DNA of 64,000 nucleotides from Pseudomonadota bacterium (GTDB taxonomy: Bacteria; Pseudomonadota; Gammaproteobacteria; Steroidobacterales; Steroidobacteraceae). The notes beneath the pieces are model-generated. The model saw only the letters and a program-made list of their open reading frames with translations, was not told the origin of the DNA and ran no database searches. Every line of letters starts with the position of its first letter. Position 1 is the first letter of the stretch. The translations under genes were made by a program, and so were the position numbers. The DNA lies in contig JADJXW010000010.1 in the NCBI GenBank assembly GCA_016720075.1, forward strand, positions 53,741 through 117,740, in the 5' to 3' direction. Positions 45,205-55,436 of this stretch are shown piece by piece.

Positions 45205-45965
45205 TGCGCGCACTGCTCGAATCGGTGACCAGCGCCCTGGATGCCGCACCGTCGCCGGTCACCTTCTTCTTCCGCAATGATGACGCGGGCTGGGACGATC
45301 CGGGGCTGTATCGGCTGCTGGAGACGCTGGGCGCGCACGGCATCACGACCGACCTGGCCACGATTCCCGCGGCGGTGACCGCCGACCAGGCCGCGCACCT
45401 CGGCCGCTACATGCGTGCATCCGGCGCTGCGCGCGTGCACCAGCACGGCTATGCCCACCAGAACCACGAGACCGAGGGACGCAAGTGCGAGTTCGGTCCG
45501 GCGCGCTCGGTGGAACGCCGCTGGGCGGATATCCGCGCCGGACGTGATCGCCTGCGCGACCTCTTCCACGGCGCGGTGGACCCGGTGTTCACGCCGCCGT
45601 GGAACCGCTGTGACCAGGACACCCTTTCCATCCTGGCGCGCGAGGGTTTTCGCATCCTGTCGCGCGACGTGACGGCCACGCCGCTGGCGCTTGGCCCATT
45701 GCAGGAAGTGCCCGTTGCCATCGACTGGCAGAAATCCCGCGACCGACAGGGAGCCCCCGTGCAGCCGCTGGCGCAGATCGCTCAGCTGGTGACCGACGGC
45801 GCCGGCCTCATCGGCGTGATGACCCATCACGCCACCATCGACCCGGTTCAGCTTGCGCAGCTGGGCGAACTGGGTCGCGTGCTCACCACGCATCCGCGCG
45901 CGAGCTTCGACACGTTGGGCGCCATGGCGGCGCGCATCGACACCGCTTCTGGAGACCGGAAATGA
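45204..45965 (+). CDS. Polysaccharide deacetylase-family (CE4-like) protein
   Basis: 253 residues from ATG 45204. NodB-fold landmarks are FFFRNDDAGWDD (the metal-binding Asp pair), VHQHGYAHQNHETEGRK (His ligands) and DPVFTPPWNRCDQ (substrate-proline-Trp region). There is no signal peptide, so it probably acts on a cytoplasmic intermediate. CE4 enzymes remove N- or O-acetyl groups from sugars. The start overlaps the glycosyltransferase stop and its stop overlaps the barrel-protein start (ATGA). Confidence 0.83.
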   Translation: MRALLESVTSALDAAPSPVTFFFRNDDAGWDDPGLYRLLETLGAHGITTDLATIPAAVTADQAAHLGRYMRASGAARVHQHGYAHQNHETEGRKCEFGPARSVERRWADIRAGRDRLRDLFHGAVDPVFTPPWNRCDQDTLSILAREGFRILSRDVTATPLALGPLQEVPVAIDWQKSRDRQGAPVQPLAQIAQLVTDGAGLIGVMTHHATIDPVQLAQLGELGRVLTTHPRASFDTLGAMAARIDTASGDRK

Positions 45966-47452
45966 CCCTGCGACACAAGACTCTTCTCACGACCGGAGCG
46001 GCGGCGCTGGCGCTGCTGCTGACCGGTATCGCGCAGGGCGCCACACCCCCGGCAACCGAGGAAGGCGAAGCGCTGGCCCGCACTCCGCGCGAGCTGGCGC
46101 GACTGCTGGGTGTGTCCGAAGACGATGTGCGACCGGATTCGCAGCGCAGCTTCTCGCTGTTTGGCGCGCCGGTGACGCTGGGCGGGGAAATGGAGGCTTC
46201 GTCGCAGGCCGACGAGGGCTTCGACCTGGATGCCGATGAAGCCGACCGACGCGTCCGCGCGCTACCCGAATTCAAGCTCGAAGCACGCATCATGCCCAGC
46301 GAGCGCATGGCGGCATTCGTGCAGGCCAAGGCCTACCTGGAATCCGATCTGCTGGACCAGGGCGGCACGCTCAGCCACGATTCCGGCCTGCGACTGGACC
46401 AGGCCTGGCTGATGTTTCCCGATCTGCTGGGCACGGGCCTGGGATTGCAGGTCGGCCGGCAGAAATTCCAGGACCGCCGCGAATGGTGGTGGGATGAAGA
46501 CATGGAGGCCGTGCGCGTGCACTTCGGCAATTCGCGCACTTCCGGCTTCATCGCGATGGCCGAGCGCCTGTGGAGCGGGGACGCCAGCGCGCCGCTGGCG
46601 CCGGATGAACGCCACATCCGCCACCTGATGGCCACGGTCTCGAAGCAGGTCGGCGACCGGCGCGAGCTGGATTTCTTCGTGCTGCACAGCCAGGACCGTT
46701 CCGGCGCGCCGGCCGCGGGCCAGCGATTCAACGAGGATGCGGTGGACGAGGATGATGCGCGACTGACCTGGCTGGGCGCGCGCTATCGCGGCCGCCACAA
46801 GCTGCCCAGCCTGGGCAAGCTGTACCTGATGCTCGACATGGCCGTCGTGGATGGCCGCGAGGACTCCACGGATTTCGTCGATGCCGGCAATGACGAACTG
46901 ATCAGCGGCGCCACGTCGCGGCAGAACGTGCGCGGCTGGGCCGTGGATGGCTGGGCGAGCTGGGAGCTGCCGATCGATCTGGAGCCCTACCTGACCTTCG
47001 GCTATGCGTACGGATCGGCGACTTCGCCGGGCTCGACCACCGGAGAAGGGGATTTCCGCCAGACCGGACTGCACGGCAACAACGGCAAATACCGGGGCAT
47101 TTCGCGCTTCCGCTTCTACGGCGAGGCACTGCGTCCGGACCTGGTGAACCTGCAGGTGGCCACGGCGGCGCTGGGTGTGCCGCTCGGTCCCTATGCGTGG
47201 GTGGAAGCGGTGTATCACCGCTATCGCCAGGTGCAGGCGCGGGATTCACTGCCCGGCTCGCGACTGGACGTGGACCCGACGGGGGAGAGCCGGAACCTGG
47301 GTTCGGAGTTCGATCTGGTGGTGAGTTTCGAGTATCAGCGCCGCTGGGAAGCTGAGCTGTCGATTGGGGCGTTCCGGGCGGGGCCGGCCTTTGGCGATGC
47401 GACGGGAAGCTGGGCGCGGGCTGCGTCGTTCAAGCTGAACTACAACTTCTAG
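45962..47452 (+). CDS. Alginate-export-family outer-membrane beta-barrel (AlgE-like)
   Basis: 496 residues. Signal peptide MTLRHKTLLTTGAAALALLL with cleavage near IAQGA. The mature part is a repeated amphipathic beta-strand pattern (FKLEARIMPSERMAAFVQAK, GLGLQVGRQKFQDRREWWWDED, RFYGEALRPDLVNLQVATAAL) ending in LNYNF-stop, the C-terminal Phe expected of barrel proteins. The GRQKFQDRREW block matches the alginate_exp domain. It would be the outer-membrane exit pore for the glycan made by this operon. Last gene of the operon; convergent with csrA. Confidence 0.87.
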   Translation: MTLRHKTLLTTGAAALALLLTGIAQGATPPATEEGEALARTPRELARLLGVSEDDVRPDSQRSFSLFGAPVTLGGEMEASSQADEGFDLDADEADRRVRALPEFKLEARIMPSERMAAFVQAKAYLESDLLDQGGTLSHDSGLRLDQAWLMFPDLLGTGLGLQVGRQKFQDRREWWWDEDMEAVRVHFGNSRTSGFIAMAERLWSGDASAPLAPDERHIRHLMATVSKQVGDRRELDFFVLHSQDRSGAPAAGQRFNEDAVDEDDARLTWLGARYRGRHKLPSLGKLYLMLDMAVVDGREDSTDFVDAGNDELISGATSRQNVRGWAVDGWASWELPIDLEPYLTFGYAYGSATSPGSTTGEGDFRQTGLHGNNGKYRGISRFRFYGEALRPDLVNLQVATAALGVPLGPYAWVEAVYHRYRQVQARDSLPGSRLDVDPTGESRNLGSEFDLVVSFEYQRRWEAELSIGAFRAGPAFGDATGSWARAASFKLNYNF

Positions 47453-47492
47453 CGCGGGCAACCGCACCAGCAGCCGGAAGTGGGCGGAAAGT

Positions 47493-47705
47493 TCAGCCTA
47501 CCGCGGCCAGGGATGGCGCCGCGCGTTCGGCAGATTCGCCGCGCTCGCCCTTGATGCGGTCGAAGATCTCTTCACGGTGGACGGATACCGTCTTCGGCGC
47601 GTCGACTCCGATTCGAACCTGGTTTCCCTTCACACCAAGCACCGTGACGGTGACTTCTTCTCCGATCATCACGGCCTCGCCTACGCGGCGGGTAAGAATC
47701 AGCAT
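47493..47705 (-). CDS. csrA: CsrA carbon storage regulator
   Basis: 70 residues from ATG 47705: MLILTRRVGEAVMIGEEVTV, LGVKGNQVRIGVDAPKTVSV and HREEIFDRIKGE, the complete CsrA/RsmA RNA-binding fold with Arg44 in the RIGVDAP block. It binds GGA motifs in mRNA leaders and controls translation of carbon, motility and biofilm genes. A longer C-terminal tail (RGESAERAAPSLAAVG) exceeds the 61-residue E. coli protein. It lies downstream of alaS as in many gammaproteobacteria. Confidence 0.97.
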   Translation of the reverse strand: MLILTRRVGEAVMIGEEVTVTVLGVKGNQVRIGVDAPKTVSVHREEIFDRIKGERGESAERAAPSLAAVG

Positions 47706-47790
47706 GGCAACGCTCCTTCGTTCTGGTGATTGCATTCTGCAAAACGCAAACGCGTCCAGAAATCGGAGAAACCCTTAATACACAAGGGCC

Positions 47791-50415
47791 TCAGCCCGCC
47801 AGCTTTCCCCGCACCAGGTCGACCACGCCGCCCAGGGCAGCGGGCAATGCAGCGGCGTCGGTGCCGCCGGCCTGCGCAAAATCAGGCCTGCCACCGCCTT
47901 TTCCGCCCACTTTCGCGGCCACGGCGCCCACGATTTCGCCGGCTTTCACGCGGCCGACCAGATCGGCGGTGACTCCCGCCACCAGGGTCACTTTGTTGTC
48001 GGCGCCAACGGTCCCCAGCACGATAACGGCCGACTTGAGCTTTTCCTTGAGCTGATCCACCGCATTGCGAAGAGCGGTGGCATCGGCCCCTTCGAGCTGC
48101 GTGGCCACCACCTTGACCCCGTTCACATCCACGGCGCCCGCGGCCAGATCGGTGCCCTGGCCGCTGGCCAGCTTGTCTTTCAGGGACCGCAGCTGCTTCT
48201 CGAGCTGGCGCTGCTGGTCCAGGCCTTCCTGGACCCGGGTGATCACGTCATCGCGGGTGGCGCGCACCAGACCCGCCACCTGGCGCAGCAGATCGTCGGT
48301 CTGGGTGATGTAGTCCAGCGCGCCCTCGCCGGTCACCGCCTCGATGCGGCGCACGCCGGCGGCCACGCCGCCTTCGGACACGATCTTGAACAGGCCGATA
48401 TCGCCCGCGCGGTCCACATGTGTGCCGCCGCACAGCTCGGTGGAGAAATCCCCCACCTTGAGTACGCGCACCACGTCACCGTACTTCTCGCCGAACAGCG
48501 CCATGGCGCCAGCCGCCACGGCGGCGTCGTAACCCATGCTCTTGGTTTCGGCCGGGGCATTGGCGCGGATCTGCTCGTTCACGCGGCGCTCGATGCGCCG
48601 CAGCTCATCGGGGGTCACCGCCTGGAAATGCGCGAAGTCGAACCGCAGCCGGTCGGGCGCCACCAGCGAGCCCTTCTGCTGCACATGGGCGCCCAGCGTC
48701 TCGCGCAGCGCGGCGTGCAGCAGATGCGTGGCCGTATGGTTGCGACGGATGCGCTCGCGGCGGGGAATGTCGATGCGTGCCTCGACGGCGGTACCGGCCT
48801 TGAGCGCGGCGCCGGCAAGGGTGCCGATGTGCGAGAACGCAGCGCCGCGCTTGCGCGTGTCGCTGACCGTGAACCGGGCGGAGCCGGCCACAAGCTCGCC
48901 GGTGTCGCCGACCTGGCCGCCGGACTCGGCATAGAAGGGCGTGCTTTCCAGCACTACTTCGCCTTCCTCGCCGGGGGCAAGTGAATCGACGGTGGCGCCG
49001 TCCTTGAGCAGCGCGACGATGCGCGAAGCGCCCTCGACCTGCTCGTAGCCGCGGAATTCGGTGGTGGTGCCCAGATCGACGCCAGAGCGCAGGTCCACGC
49101 CGAAGCGGCTGGCCGCGCGGGCGCGTTCGCGCTGGGCGTCCATCTCGCGTTCGTAGCCAGCCATGTCCACGGCCAGGTTGCGCTCGCGCGCGATGTCGGC
49201 CGTGAGGTCGGGCGGGAAACCGTAGGTGTCGTGCAGCTTGAAGATCACTTCGCCGTCGAGGGTCTTCGAGCCGCCCTGCTTCGCCACGGCCTCATCGAGC
49301 AGCGCCATGCCGGTGGCCAGCGTGCGGGCGAACTGCTCGCCCTCCTTCAGCAGCACGTCGCGGATGAACCCCTGCTTCTGCGTGAGCTCCGGATAGGCCT
49401 TGCCCATCACTTCGGTGAGCGCGGGAAGCAGGCCGGCGAAGAACGTGGGCGCGGCGCCGAACTTGTGCCCGTGGCGCATCGCGCGCCGCATGATGCGGCG
49501 GAGCACGTAGCCGCGGCCCTCGTTCGAGGGCGTGACGCCATCGGCCACCAGGAACGAGCAGGCGCGGATGTGATCGGCGATGACGCGCAGCGAGGGGCTG
49601 GTCAGATCCTGCGTGCCCAGCAGCTTCGCGGTTGTCTTGACCAGGTGCTGGAACAGATCGATGTCGTAGTTCGAGTGAACGCCCTGCATCACCGCGCAGA
49701 TGCGCTCCAGGCCCATGCCGGTGTCCACCGAGGGTTTGGGCAGCGGCGTCATGCTGCCGTCGGCCGAGCGGTCGAACTGCATGAAGACCAGGTTCCAGAT
49801 CTCGACGTACCGGTCACCGTCTTCATCGGGTGAGCCCGGCGGGCCGCCTGGGATGTGCGGGCCGTGATCGAAGAAGATCTCGGTGCAGGGACCGCAGGGG
49901 CCGGTGTCGCCCATGGACCAGAAATTGGACTTTTCGCCCAGGCGGGTCAGCCGGTCGGCTGGCACGCCCATCTCATCGATCCATATCTTTGCGGCTTCGT
50001 CATCGTCCTTGTAGACGGTGACCCACAGGCGCTTGCGATCGATGCCCAGCGTGCCGGTGAGGAAATCCCAGGCGAAGCGGATGGCATCGCGCTTGAAGTA
50101 GTCGCCGAAGCTGAAGTTGCCCAGCATCTCGAAGAAGGTGTGATGCCGCGCGGTGTAGCCCACGTTCTCCAGGTCGTTGTGCTTGCCGCCGGCACGCACG
50201 CAGCGCTGGCTGGAGGCCGCGCGCACATAGGGGCGCGGATCCTTGCCCAGGAACACGTCCTTGAACTGCACCATGCCGGCATTGGTGAACAGCAGCGTGG
50301 GATCGTTGCCGGGCACCAGCGAACTGGAGGCGACCACGGTGTGGGCCTGGCAGGTGAAGTAATCGAGGAATGCGCTGCGGATTTCGGCGGCGGAGAACGG
50401 TTTTTTTGATGTCAT
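47791..50415 (-). CDS. alaS: Alanyl-tRNA synthetase
   Basis: 874 residues, intact. The N-terminal class II catalytic domain starts AAEIRSAFLDYFTCQAHTVV and LFTNAGMVQFKDVFLG. The editing domain has the zinc-like motif HTATHLLHAALRE and CGGTHVDRAGDIG. A C-terminal C-Ala domain ends GGGRPDFAQAGGTDAAAL. It charges tRNA-Ala and clears mischarged Ser/Gly. It overlaps the recX stop by 4 bases (ATGA) and precedes csrA. Codon use matches the glycan operon rather than the catabolic half, by eye. Confidence 0.98.
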   Translation of the reverse strand: MTSKKPFSAAEIRSAFLDYFTCQAHTVVASSSLVPGNDPTLLFTNAGMVQFKDVFLGKDPRPYVRAASSQRCVRAGGKHNDLENVGYTARHHTFFEMLGNFSFGDYFKRDAIRFAWDFLTGTLGIDRKRLWVTVYKDDDEAAKIWIDEMGVPADRLTRLGEKSNFWSMGDTGPCGPCTEIFFDHGPHIPGGPPGSPDEDGDRYVEIWNLVFMQFDRSADGSMTPLPKPSVDTGMGLERICAVMQGVHSNYDIDLFQHLVKTTAKLLGTQDLTSPSLRVIADHIRACSFLVADGVTPSNEGRGYVLRRIMRRAMRHGHKFGAAPTFFAGLLPALTEVMGKAYPELTQKQGFIRDVLLKEGEQFARTLATGMALLDEAVAKQGGSKTLDGEVIFKLHDTYGFPPDLTADIARERNLAVDMAGYEREMDAQRERARAASRFGVDLRSGVDLGTTTEFRGYEQVEGASRIVALLKDGATVDSLAPGEEGEVVLESTPFYAESGGQVGDTGELVAGSARFTVSDTRKRGAAFSHIGTLAGAALKAGTAVEARIDIPRRERIRRNHTATHLLHAALRETLGAHVQQKGSLVAPDRLRFDFAHFQAVTPDELRRIERRVNEQIRANAPAETKSMGYDAAVAAGAMALFGEKYGDVVRVLKVGDFSTELCGGTHVDRAGDIGLFKIVSEGGVAAGVRRIEAVTGEGALDYITQTDDLLRQVAGLVRATRDDVITRVQEGLDQQRQLEKQLRSLKDKLASGQGTDLAAGAVDVNGVKVVATQLEGADATALRNAVDQLKEKLKSAVIVLGTVGADNKVTLVAGVTADLVGRVKAGEIVGAVAAKVGGKGGGRPDFAQAGGTDAAALPAALGGVVDLVRGKLAG

Positions 50416-50855
50416 GGATCATCGTCAGGGGCCCCGGAACTGCCCAGAGCGCTGGCGATATGATCCTTGGAAAAGCCCCGGTATTGCAAAAAGCGCATCT
50501 GGCGGGCCCGCTCGGGCCATTCCGAAGGCGCCTCGGCGCCGAAACGGCGCCTGCGGGTGTCGGTAGCCAGGGCGTGCCAGTCGGCCCCGGCCTCGATCAC
50601 GGTGGCGATGAGGTCTGCGGGAATGCCTGCCTCGTGCAGTGCCTGCCGGATGCGGGTGGGCCCCTGCCCCCTGCCGACCAACTGGCGCACCAGGCTTTCG
50701 GCATAGCGTTCGTCGTTGAGCAGGCCCTCGCCGGCCAGCTCGCTCAGCGCCTCGGCAATGATGTCGGCGGCGTAGCCCTTGCGCTGCAGGGCGGTGCTGA
50801 GCTCGGCGCGGGCGTATTCACGCCGGCCGAGCAGCGCCAGGGCGCCGGCTCGCAC
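50412..50855 (-). CDS. recX: RecX regulatory protein
   Basis: 147 residues from GTG 50855; an upstream extension in the same frame (to near 50915) is possible because RecX usually starts about 20 residues earlier. Blocks RREYARAELSTALQRKGYAA, GEGLLNDERYAESLVRQLVG and RARQMRFLQYRGFSKDHIASAL are the RecX three-helix repeats. RecX inhibits RecA filament activity. It lies about 60 bases downstream of recA and overlaps alaS by 4 bases. Confidence 0.92.
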   Translation of the reverse strand: MRAGALALLGRREYARAELSTALQRKGYAADIIAEALSELAGEGLLNDERYAESLVRQLVGRGQGPTRIRQALHEAGIPADLIATVIEAGADWHALATDTRRRRFGAEAPSEWPERARQMRFLQYRGFSKDHIASALGSSGAPDDDP

Positions 50856-50914
50856 CGCGGCCGGATCAGCGGCGCGGTGCTCATCGACCTTGCGATTGCG
50901 GCGGAAGCCGAAGC

Positions 50915-51953
<1,039 letters not shown>

Positions 51954-52009
51954 GCGGGGGACCTCGGAATGCGTGAATGACTGGGGTGGAAGGACTATGC
52001 CACACCGTA

Positions 52010-52025
52010 CTGTATATGTATACAG
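52010..52025. promoter_or_regulatory. LexA (SOS) box of recA
   Basis: CTGTATATGTATACAG matches the gammaproteobacterial LexA consensus CTGT-N8-ACAG exactly and is palindromic over most of its length. It lies 57 bases upstream of the recA start, after the pncC stop at 52036. This implies damage-inducible recA expression separate from any read-through from pncC. Confidence 0.95.
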
Positions 52026-52035
52026 TCTTTCTATC

Positions 52036-52551
52036 CTATTCCTCCAGAAACAGCTGCAGCGCGGCCGCTGCGGCCTGGCGCCGGATTTCATCGCGCTGTC
52101 CGCTGAAATGCCGGTGGACGGCAACCGCCTCGACCGCCCCGCCCGCCCGCCGCAGCGCCAGCGCCAACCACACATCGCCCACCGGATGCCGGGTCGTGCC
52201 GCCGTCCGGCCCCGCCACGCCGCTGATGGCCACCGCGCAGTGCGCATTGCCCAGCGCCAGCGCGCCCGCGGCCATCTCGAGCACCACCGGCTCGCTGACG
52301 GCGCCATGCTCAGCCAGCGTTTCGTCGGACACGCCGAGGCAACGTTGCTTGGAAGCGTTGGAGTAGGTGACCAGGCCGAAGTCGAACCAGGCCGAACTGC
52401 CAGGGATGTCGGTGAAGAGCTTGGCTACGTAGCCGCCGGTGCAGCTCTCGGCCAGCGCGGCCTTGAAGCCGCGCTGCAGCAGCGCCTCACCGGCGCGGAC
52501 AGCGAGCAGAGCCAGCTCTGTGTCGCTGGGGGCGTTCAATAACGTCCCCAC
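52036..52551 (-). CDS. pncC: PncC/CinA C-terminal nicotinamide-nucleotide amidohydrolase
   Basis: 171 residues from GTG 52551. Conserved blocks are AALAESCTGGYVAKLFTDIP, SAWFDFGLVTYSNASKQR, VSEPVVLEMAAGAL and AVAISGVAGPDGGTTRHPVG. The stand-alone CinA C-terminal domain deamidates nicotinamide mononucleotide in the pyridine nucleotide cycle. The order pncC-recA-recX-alaS is classical for gammaproteobacteria. Confidence 0.95.
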   Translation of the reverse strand: MGTLLNAPSDTELALLAVRAGEALLQRGFKAALAESCTGGYVAKLFTDIPGSSAWFDFGLVTYSNASKQRCLGVSDETLAEHGAVSEPVVLEMAAGALALGNAHCAVAISGVAGPDGGTTRHPVGDVWLALALRRAGGAVEAVAVHRHFSGQRDEIRRQAAAAALQLFLEE

Positions 52552-52558
52552 GTGCGTA

Positions 52559-53847
52559 TCAACCCTTACCGGCTTCGCGCGCGCGCTTTTCCTGCTCTCG
52601 ACCCAGAGAAAGCGACAGCAACACCCAACCTGCGCCTATCGCAGCCGATACAAGTGCGAATAGAGGCGCTGCAAGAACCGCAGTGGCTACCTTGTAGACC
52701 CAAGCATTCAGCGCGTCTGCACCGCGGAAAACGGCGCCATCGATGATGTTCTTTGCCTTGAATCGCTCCTCCCTGGTGACAGCAGTGAAGAACGACTCCC
52801 GCGCCAGATTCGATATGCCGAAGTTCGCTGTTCGCGATACGACCTGCAGCCCAAGCAGGATCGCGAAAGCAGGATGAAACGCGACAAGCACGAACCCGGC
52901 GATGAAGATTGCGGGCAATACCGCCGCCGCCAAGCCCGTACCTAGCTTAGAAACGATGCGCCCGGAAACCAGAAACTGCAGCGCGAGCGAAAGCGCCCCA
53001 ATCCACAAATCCACAGACGCGAAAGTAGCCGTGCGTACCGCACGATCTGCCGAGGAAGCCTCCACTGCCGCTACGTATTTCAGATAGACGAACGTTCCGA
53101 GCAGCGACATCAGGAAGACCCAGATGGCAATCTTGCCCAGATAGGGCGACTTGAACAGCCAAACGAAACCCTCGAAAACCCCGCCACCTACGGCCTGCTT
53201 CTCACGCCCGGCACTGGCCGCCTCAAAGCCCGGAGTACCAGCTCGCAACTCGGCAGCAGCCGATTCAAGGCGATTGGCACATATCACCGCAAGCACCAGC
53301 AACACCGCAGCGATCAGCGACAGGTTTGCCGGACCAACCGGTACCGCCAGCTGTCTCGCGAGCAACGGACCGGCGAGCGTTCCGATCGAGCCACCCGCCG
53401 CAATGAACGCGAACAGTCGCTTGCTCTGCTCCGTAGAAAAGAGATCCGACATGAACGACCAGAAAACGGAAACCGTAAAACACTGAATACCGCGATCCAG
53501 ACGAAGAATGCCCGCGCAACGTACAGGGTCTGCCAGTCGGATTTCAGCAGCAGCCAGAACAGAACCAGATTGGAAACGAAAAACAGATAGACGATGGGGA
53601 TGAACTGCGGTCGCGGCAATTTTGCGACAACCGCCGCAAGCAGCGGAGCCGTGGCGAGCAATGCCACGAATGTCGCCGTGAACATCCATGGTAAGTTACG
53701 TGTTCCGCCGGTCACTCCCATTTCGTCCCGCAGAGGCCGCAGAATGTAGTACGCGGTGAGCAGGCAAAAGAAGTAAAGGAAGGACCAAAGCACTGCCTTG
53801 ACCTCCCCTGATTGCGCATTCACGAGCTTCTTGATGAGCGTTTCCAT
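52559..53847 (-). CDS. NTP/NDP-exchanger-like (ATP/ADP translocase-related) MFS transporter (one frameshift)
   Basis: About 430 residues with twelve hydrophobic segments. The N-terminal METLIKKLVNAQSGEV and ILRPLRDEMGVTGGTRNLPW match bacterial proteins of the Npt/COG3202 nucleotide-exchanger-like group, here as a free-living homologue. The frame changes near 53490; the rest includes SVFWSFMSDLFSTEQSKRLF, AAGGSIGTLAGPLLARQLAV and EERFKAKNIIDGAVFRGADA. The substrate is not known in free-living bacteria. The stop is 7 bases before pncC. Its start region overlaps the divergent MFS gene by 14 bases. Confidence 0.8.
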
Positions 53848-55357
53848 CGGGCCAGCATATCGCAACCGGCGCTGGCTGGTGCTCGCGATCGTCGCCAGCG
53901 GACTGTTCCTGATCTGCGTGGATCTGACCGTGCTCTATGTTGCGCTGCCGGCGCTGTCACGGGATCTGGCGACTACGAATTCCGAAAGGCTGTGGATCCT
54001 GAACGCCTATCCCATCGTGGTGGCCGGACTGCTTCCCGGCCTCGGCACGCTGGGTGATCGGCACGGACACCGGCTGCTGTTCACATGGGGATTGGTGACC
54101 TTCGGCTTGGCTTCGCTGCTGGCCGCCTATGCAACGAGCGCGACGGTGCTGATTGCCGGCCGTGCCGGCCTTGGCGTGGGAGCCGCGATGATGATGCCGG
54201 CAACGCTGGCCATCATCCGCACTACTTTCGAGGACGCGCACGAGCGCAACATCGCCATCGGCCTGTGGGCGGGCATGGCCTCGGGTGGCATGGCGCTGGG
54301 CCCGCTGATTGCCGGGCTGTTGCTCGAGCGCTACTGGTGGGGATCGGTGTTCCTCATCAACGTGCCCGTGGTGGCCGTGGCGCTGGTGCTCACGGTGTGG
54401 CTGGTGCCGCGCCGCGCCGCGCCGGGCGGACCGCCGTGGGATCTGCTGGGTTCGCTGCAGATCCTGGTGGGACTCACCGCGATGATGTTCGCGATCAAGG
54501 AACTGGCCCGGCAGGATTTCGCCCCGTGGCGCCTGACCCTCGCGCTCGCGGTCGGTGTGCTCTTCGGCTGGATGTATCTGCGCCGGCAACGCACGCGGGC
54601 GCAGCCGCTGCTGGATCTGACGCTGTTCCGCCTGCCGGATTTCACCGGGGCCTTTGCCGCAGCCTGTCTTGGAACGACGGGCATGGTGGGCATGGAACTG
54701 GTCTTGAGCCAGTACCTGCAGCTGGTGGAGCAGCGCTCGGCGCTCGGCGCGGCGCTGGTCGTGCTGCCGGCGGCCATTGCCGGGTTCATCGCCGGACCGC
54801 TGGCCGGGCGCCTGATGCGGCGCCTGCGACCCGCCGTGTTTGCCTGCAATGCGTTCATTCTCGCCGCTGCCTGCGCCGTGACGCTCGCGCTGCTTCCGGA
54901 TGCGGGGCTCGCCTGGCCGCTGGCCCGGCTGCTGCTGATCGCCGGCATCGGCCTTGGCATCGGGGCCAGCGTCACGTTCGCATCGACCACCATCATGAAT
55001 GCTGCGCCACCCGACCGGGGCGGCATGGCCGCCTCCATCGAAGAGGTTGGCTTCGAACTGGGTAACTCGCTGGGCGTTGCCGTGTTCGGCAGCCTGATGA
55101 CGATTGCCTATTCGCTTGCGCTCGCGCCGCCCGAGATCAGCCTGGCACTGCCGGGCGTGGTGCGGGATTCGCTGGATGAGGCACTGCGCGTGGCCGAGGG
55201 ACTCGCCCCGGAGCAGGCCGAGGCGCTGCGAACCGCCGCGCGCGCGGCATTCGGCACGGCACTTCAGGCGACACTGCTGGGCGTGGCGGCATTGTGGCTC
55301 GCCACGGCGGCCTGGATACGCGGCGCGCGCGCCGGCACAAACGCGAGTGCGTGCTGA
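53834..55357 (+). CDS. DHA2-family MFS multidrug transporter
   Basis: 507 residues from ATG 53834 (MSVSIGPAYRNRRWLVLAIV). Fourteen predicted membrane segments; motif A GTLGDRHGHRLLFTWGLVTF and motif C GLWAGMASGGMALGPLIAGL are typical of the EmrB/QacA, SmvA-type H+-antiporter branch. GTG 53879 is the only later start that keeps TM1. It is divergent and overlapping with the nucleotide-exchanger-like gene, leaving no intergenic promoter space. The substrate is unknown; export of cationic compounds is the usual role. Confidence 0.88.
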   Translation: MSVSIGPAYRNRRWLVLAIVASGLFLICVDLTVLYVALPALSRDLATTNSERLWILNAYPIVVAGLLPGLGTLGDRHGHRLLFTWGLVTFGLASLLAAYATSATVLIAGRAGLGVGAAMMMPATLAIIRTTFEDAHERNIAIGLWAGMASGGMALGPLIAGLLLERYWWGSVFLINVPVVAVALVLTVWLVPRRAAPGGPPWDLLGSLQILVGLTAMMFAIKELARQDFAPWRLTLALAVGVLFGWMYLRRQRTRAQPLLDLTLFRLPDFTGAFAAACLGTTGMVGMELVLSQYLQLVEQRSALGAALVVLPAAIAGFIAGPLAGRLMRRLRPAVFACNAFILAAACAVTLALLPDAGLAWPLARLLLIAGIGLGIGASVTFASTTIMNAAPPDRGGMAASIEEVGFELGNSLGVAVFGSLMTIAYSLALAPPEISLALPGVVRDSLDEALRVAEGLAPEQAEALRTAARAAFGTALQATLLGVAALWLATAAWIRGARAGTNASAC

Positions 55358-55436
55358 TCGCAGGACCGCCACCCCTCTGGCCCGGGCCTATACTCAAAGC
55401 GCGTACTCCACGCGCGTTGAACGAACGGGGTACAAG

